DNA from: Spirodela intermedia
Lineage: Eukaryota; Streptophyta; Magnoliopsida; Alismatales; Araceae
DNA length: 64,000 bases
Reading direction: 5' to 3'
NCBI GenBank assembly: GCA_902729315.2
Contig: LR746264.1
Location: 10,075,878-10,139,877, forward strand
In this document: piece by piece, positions 58,683 to 64,000 of the stretch
Position numbering within the stretch: position 1 is the stretch's first letter
How the letters are laid out: the number at the start of each line of letters is the position of its first letter
Position numbers and translations under genes: made by a program
The notes under the pieces: generated by a model
The model's database searches: none
Told to the model about the DNA's origin: nothing
What the model saw: the letters and a program-made list of their open reading frames with translations, nothing else

Positions 58683-60680
58683 CTCCTCCGCGCCGCCACG
58701 CCGCCGCCCATCGTCGCCGCCGCCGCTCCTCCAGCCGGAGAATCTGCGAGGGAAGGGAGGGAGGGAGGGATGGAGGCGAGAGGGCGTTTGGCTGCCATTA
58801 AAGGGTAAAAAGAGGGGAGGATGAGGAGGGGAAGGTTAAAGCGCATTCTGACAGCGGCGGAAAAGCGGGGCACGCCAAGACAGAAGAGACGAGGGATGTG
58901 GGAGAGGGAGTGGCAGTCGCGGTGGGGCTCATGAGGGCGACCCGTCGGCGCTGCCGTCACTGTGGAATGTGCTGCCGTCAGCCTTCTCGGCGGCTCCGCC
59001 GCCGGTGAGTGGTGGTGGGTCTCGCCGTCCCCGGAGACGAACAAGATGGACGAGCCACACCGACGGCGGGCCACCGGCAGCGGTGGCGGAGACGGAAGAG
59101 CACGCAGTCGCCTCCGACGGCACGAGCGGTCCCCCCTCCTGCGGGCAGATGCGGATCGCACAGTGCCTACAACTGGACAAAATTGAGGGGGGCGAGTAGT
59201 CCGCATTTCGCGTCGATAGGACTAGACACGACGGAGCTCCACACCCCCCCTGCAAACAACGGCCGCCTGCAGATGTCAGCGATAGGCAACGTCACCGTCA
59301 TCTCTCTCTCTCTCTCTCGATCTATACATCTCTCTATTCATTCTTTTCGCTCTTTTCTCTCTCTCTCTGCAGAGGCCAGGGCCTCGGCCGTGGGCGAACC
59401 GGGTAGCTGTCATCGGCCTCTGGTCAGCGGTAACCGGTGTCGCCTCGGTGAAACCGGCGGAGAAGGGTGCCACCCCTCCGCCGAGGGCCCAGTTGCCGGT
59501 GCAACTGGGACATTAAATGCGGGTGGTGGGGACTGAATCTTTACCATCACGCCTTGTCCATATCTCTCTCTCTCTCTCTCTCTCTCTGTCCTGGTTCTTC
59601 CGATCTTGGATCTTGCTACCATCGGATCCCCTCGTGAAGCAGAAGAGAGTCGGCCGACGAACAGCGTTAAGGCAGAAAGTCAACCATAGCCTGGTTTTAC
59701 CAGATAAACAAAAAAATTAAACCCAGACAGAGAAAGCAAGCTATCATGATCAGGCTTTTGTGGCACTTGGTCTCTCTCTCTCTCTCTACGCGCAGAATCT
59801 CGCTCCCCATTCTCTTCTCCAACTGGCGTTTGGTTGACTCGAGTGCCCAGAACATCTGACAGCCACATGACAATCTCTCTCATTTGACGATTCAAATCCA
59901 AGTCCGGGTGTGTAATAATCACAGTCAGACAGTTATCTCAAACAAATCCACAGTAATAAGAAGACACATTCCAGCTGGGTGATGAAGACAACAACTATGA
60001 AAAAGAAAAAAAAAAGGTATTTCTGATGATGGGCTCGAACGGTGGTTTTAAATGAATTCTACGAGGAGTTCATCCACACGTTACTATATACCATGGCCTA
60101 ATATCTTTACAAAATATTAATAGAAAAAATATGATAAACACCGACTTCTAGGGGATAGTGCCATAAGTCAAACTAAGAGACCTGCAATGGGTCGATTCAA
60201 AGGGTAGATATTTTCCTAAAATTAACGAATATCTTAACACCCATAAGAGAAAGACGACGATCTGATTTTTATTTTTATTTTATTTTTGGAAGGACTATCA
60301 TATTTGAGGAACTTGGTATTAAAAAAAAAGCTTTTTGAGATTATATTTTTTAAAAACTTAGACTAAGTTCGTCAGAAGAAATCTTTTATAGGGAATATAA
60401 GCATGGTGTTTTCGAAAAAAATATCACTTAAGGAATTTAATGGACACAGAATGAAAACAATTATGGAAAAACAAATGCTTCTCAAAGAATGTCATCAGGA
60501 CAATGAGAAGCAGTAATTAATTTAATAACTAGAACTCGTATCTTTTCATAGCATGTTATAAGATGAATACCTTCAATTTGAACAGTAAGAAACTGCTACC
60601 ATCAGTTCAGAGCTTCAAACATAAGAATCGATCAGCAATCGTGAGGAAGCATGCAGAGGGATGACAAATTCTTCTGCGGT
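58683..60680. other. Upstream region of AS1 and 3' flank of PSF2
   Basis: About 2.0 kb. The first 600 bases are GC-rich with several overlapping chance frames. CT tracts occur at about 59301-59318, 59565-59587 and 59771-59788. From about 60000 the DNA is AT-rich. No gene is recognised. KNOX-regulating AS1 is expected to have its promoter and possibly leader introns here. Confidence 0.6.
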
Positions 60681-61756
60681 CTACCGCGGCCTTAGATCTC
60701 TCTGAAAACAAAGAAAAAATGTTGTCAAGATAGAGGATAGCTTTCAGTAATAAGACGGTGACGTTTGGACGGAGACCAATGCAAGGAAAAGCTCAACCAA
60801 GTTAGATCCACGTCTCCGCTTGAAGTCAAAAGAGTTAATAGAAATGGATAACATGGCTCCACTTTCAAACCATATGCCTCCTAAGTGCGACACAGATGAA
60901 ATGGGCTAATAACGCAGCAGACAAGTCGGATGAGCTCGACAGAGAAGGTTAACAAAAAATCACTCTCGAAAAGAATGGGAAGAAACAAAACCATAGAAGC
61001 ACGCAGTCAACGCACTAGAATTCAACCTTGAACGCATAAAACTAAGTATAGAACTTAAATCCTCCATATTGTTAAAGAATACGCGGAGCCTTTTTTTCAA
61101 CATCCCATGGTCAAACTAGAATTATAAAAATAGAAGGTCAATCTACTTACTCGTGGACCACGGTCTGCCGCCTGTGGCCTTTTGCTATTTAGTGATCCTT
61201 GAGGTTGAACAATTTGGGGACTATCGTGCTTATAAAAGGCCTGCAACGTTCTCACTAAAAATGGGCGTACAATATTAACTTCCATCGCAGATAGGTTTTT
61301 CAGCTGCAATTTAGAAACTGCCATTAAAGTCAAACATCCATCGCAAAAGTCATGACATCTAAGACTAGCAATGAATTAAAGGGTTATCTATGTACAGCTT
61401 CGCAAAGTTTCTATCCAAACACCATGAAAAATCGAGAAATTCTCTTTTGAACTGAGAAAAGCAATGACATGTTGAACAACCCGCTTTTAGAAAGGAATGA
61501 GCTGACTGGTCAAATTAGAAAATATCCCTTGTGATATTAACCTATGAAATATGAAGAAATAAAATGAGGTAGGGTGGGAAGAGAAAAAAGCTTGAAATAT
61601 TCACCAATCAATTCTAATTGTGCACATTTCTACCATCAGTGGATTCCTGACGCACATGAAATCAGTAAAAAGGCTCGTCATTGTCATCCTCCTATAACAA
61701 ATCAATAGGATCGTCTCGCAGAATGATCAATTCACGTGATCAAAAGCTAAATTCAG

Positions 61757-61798
<42 letters not shown>

Positions 61799-63052
61799 CT
61801 TAACTTCACAGGATATATGCACGAAGAAATATATTCCTGAAGACCTCAGAAATACTAAGGCCTGATTCTCATGTCCAACATGAAGCAATCATACCTTAAC
61901 AGCATGTGTTCGACCAGATATTGTCTCTAAGCCGGTTTCAACCTTGTGAAAACGTACACCTTTGATATCCTCAATCAAAGACCTCACCTACAAGCAAGCA
62001 AATCAGAACAAGACAATTAAAACCGAGAAGCATTCCATGCAGCATTTTCGCCTGCTCACCATATATATGTCTGGGATGTCATCACGTGCACTGCAGCAAC
62101 AAGGTGATTTTCTTAGTTCGAACCATTGTAATAGGGCACAAAGGGAAATCAAGAATGCAATCGCGTGCAGTACATACTGGTCAAACAAAAGCCTCGAAAT
62201 TTCAACATAGTGGAAAGGCAACGCCTGAAACTCTCTAGGAGACTCACGTTCTGCCTCCAAGACCTGCGTCAAGTTGTCTGAGAACAGGTATAGCACGTAA
62301 TTAGTGGCAAGTATATTTCTAACGAAAATTGTTCACCGATCTACGGAATGGATGAGGGAGAAAATAGATAAAACAATGTGGATTGTATCTACATTATCCA
62401 ATGTGTCATTATGGACAGTATCGGAATATTTCTTTTGAATTAAAGCATCATAGGGAAGGCTAACAATATCCCCAAAACATATCTAGATGCATTCACAGGG
62501 CTGAAACAGCTTTACAAGTCGGCTACAGCACAAGAACACAAAGGAAGGAAAAGATGGCCTTCTTTCTCACCGACTGATAACCATCCTGGTGGTCTAATGG
62601 CGCACTTCCCACGTTTCTTCATAGCCACTGCAAGCCAGAGAGGAACCTTCACCGCGATCTGTGGGAGGAAAGGTCCGAAGTCTCCCTGTAACGCATCACC
62701 CACAGAAACAATTGCACTGGTCGGCAATGACAGGCATTACATCAAAGAGATTGAAGTCAGAAAAAAAAGTTGCCCAAGTAGTCAAAACGCTTCCGAAGCA
62801 CTACGCAAATCATGTGAAGGGCTCCCATCCGAACGTTGGGGATGATCTCCACGATCTCGTCCTCGGCAAGAAACTCCACCTGAATCAAGAAACAAAAGGC
62901 ACCGTTTGGGCATTGGATTTCCCTGAGACAGAGAGAGAGAATGAGAGAGAATCCAAAGGAATTCTCCCCGAACGGCCGAAAAAACGAGGCAGCCAGCGAG
63001 CGACCTCCGGTGCCGTGAACATCGGCAGGTGAGGATCAGATTGCCCCGCCAT
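60681..63052 (-). CDS. PSF2: DNA replication complex GINS subunit PSF2
   Basis: Eight exons (63052-63005, 62879-62805, 62685-62571, 62277-62178, 62090-62060, 61987-61895, 61303-61151, 60701-60681) join in phase to 211 residues, the normal length. Motifs in order are [117 protein letters not shown] and [18 protein letters not shown]2 is one of four GINS subunits. GINS joins MCM2-7 and CDC45 in the replicative helicase, and this subunit's N-terminal sheet and helical core are both visible. One exon is only 31 nt (62090-62060). An AT array of 36 bp lies in a downstream intron at 61761-61796. The tail (RDLRPR) is short and basic. Confidence 0.96.
61761..61796. repeat. (AT)n microsatellite in a PSF2 intron
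   Basis: A perfect AT run of about 36 bp between exons 61987-61895 and 61303-61151. Confidence 0.95.
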
Positions 63053-63725
63053 TTCCCCGCAACGGAACAGATCTCTCTAGGGTTTCACGATGACCAGGGC
63101 CAGCTCAGGGCGGGAGTGATCGGAGAGGGAACGATCAGAAAAGCCACAGTCACCCCGTCACAGACGAACTCTCCCACCCCGAAACGAACGGGACGGGAAA
63201 TCGGTACCGGATTCTAAATGATTCCGTTCCTACATCCGATACTGTTAATGGGCCACCCGGTGGAATCCATAAAGCGGAACAGTTTTCGTTAATGGGCCTG
63301 ATGAGCCGGGCAGTTTTGAAGCGGTATTTCAGATGAGAATACTCGCGAAGGTTCTTTTGCCTGCGCAGTCGTCGCCCCCCCCTCTCTGCAACCCCCCCCC
63401 CCCCCCAATGGTTTATTGGTAGGAGGAGAGATCTATTGACGGGGGAGATTCTTTCGTCGGTAGTCGGTGGAAGTAGGTATGCACTTCTTCAATCCTCTGC
63501 TAATCTCTGGTGTTTGCTTCGTTGTTCGGTCAACCTTCCACGCGCCTTTATCCAAATAATCTTTCCCGTCACTGTCCGAGGAACCAAAACGGTGACTTCG
63601 CTGAGGTATTTGAGGTTAGATGGATGTTGTTCGTTTGATATCATCACCTGATCGTGAAGACTCTGGATCGATGCGCGGTTCCCTTATTTTTTGAGCATTG
63701 AGTCGATATCGGAAGAAATTCTTGA
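63053..63725. other. Upstream region of PSF2
   Basis: About 670 bases with the PSF2 promoter and leader. A C15 homopolymer lies at 63392-63406. A 71-codon plus-strand frame at 63436-63651 has no recognisable product. Confidence 0.55.
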
Positions 63726-64000
63726 TCAGATCCGAGCGTCGGCATAGTGGCGCTCATGCGAAGGATTCCAAGTTTCTCTAATAATTAAAACGAATTGATT
63801 AGCTGTGTTGGCGATTGAAGAGCTCCTGTCTTCCTTTATCCTGTCAACATCATTCAAGCGAATAGCATCTCCAATGTCGGTGCACGTTTCGAAGCTAATT
63901 TCGATTTGATTTCCGTTTCCGTACATAATTGAGACACTGAGGTGAAGAGCATTGTCCCCGCCTTCAATGTAGTAGTGGAAGAGCCCGCATAGTGGGATTG
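63726..64000 (-). other. Open reading frame reaching the right edge, unidentified
   Basis: On the minus strand one frame is open from the window edge to a stop at 63726, about 91 codons (LCGLFHYYIEGGDNALHLSV, then ISFETCTDIGDAIRLNDVDR). The first 55 codons look more protein-like than the Ser-rich end, so a real exon might end at a donor near 63840. It may be the terminal part of a neighbouring gene, a decayed fragment, or chance. I do not recognise it. Confidence 0.3.

Noticed and set aside
57966-58808. A 280-codon plus-strand open frame, plus a 262-codon minus-strand frame in another register
   Set aside because: Both overlap AS1, whose MYB repeats and family motifs are unmistakable.

Overview
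The window is nuclear DNA of a flowering plant. The genes have many GT-AG introns, there is a plant-type tRNA-Lys, and several families are plant-specific or plant-typical: PRT6, ASYMMETRIC LEAVES1, FLA4/SOS5, a POL/PLL-type PP2C, a TRM protein and a type 1 metallothionein. Short GC-rich genes (PLL, FLA4, AS1, glucanase, metallothionein) sit beside long AT-richer multi-exon genes (TRM, fucosyltransferase, LST8, PRT6, PSF2). This two-class GC pattern resembles monocots or some other non-eudicot lineages, but the species cannot be fixed from sequence alone. I saw no prokaryotic, viral or CRISPR-like sequence and no intact transposon.

Layout from left to right. 1-3670 (-) is a USP/coiled-coil/kinase gene of the U-box type, cut by the left edge. 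5196-8121 (-) is the PP2C. 8122-12935 is a microsatellite-rich spacer. 12936-14258 (-) is FLA4. 16261-19872 (+) is a TRM-type protein. 20959-26341 (-) is a protein O-fucosyltransferase with ten exons. 27568-29542 (+) is an Obg GTPase. 29791-29863 (-) is tRNA-Lys(CUU). 30430-30792 (+) is a three-exon metallothionein. 32694-33398 (-) is an uncharacterised conserved-looking protein with a coding hexanucleotide repeat. 34029-38293 (-) is LST8. 39920-41684 (+) is a GH17 beta-1,3-glucanase with an X8 module. 42354-54303 (-) is PRT6, about 12 kb long. 55658-57307 (-) is a small hotdog acyl-CoA thioesterase. 57657-58682 (-) is AS1. 60681-63052 (-) is GINS subunit PSF2. An unidentified open frame touches the right edge.

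For the multi-exon genes I fixed exon borders by eye from splice dinucleotides, codon phase and family resemblance. In nearly every gene the phases add up to a whole number of codons. The exception is PRT6, where one exon block (47529-46854) is out of register by one base and the reading frame switches between about 47221 and 47278. This is the clearest anomaly in the window.

The genes do not form one pathway. They are an ordinary set of housekeeping and developmental genes: N-degron proteolysis (PRT6), TOR signalling (LST8), replication (PSF2), organellar ribosome assembly (Obg), cell wall and surface (FLA4, glucanase, fucosyltransferase), and meristem or leaf development (PLL, AS1). Three pairs are head-to-head (FLA4/TRM, fucosyltransferase/Obg, LST8/glucanase). 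Long GA/CT arrays recur in 5' leaders and spacers. I found no convincing new multi-gene system. The best candidates for follow-up are the PRT6 frame break, the uncharacterised gene at 32694-33398, a 112-bp triplication in a thioesterase intron, and two small ORFs.
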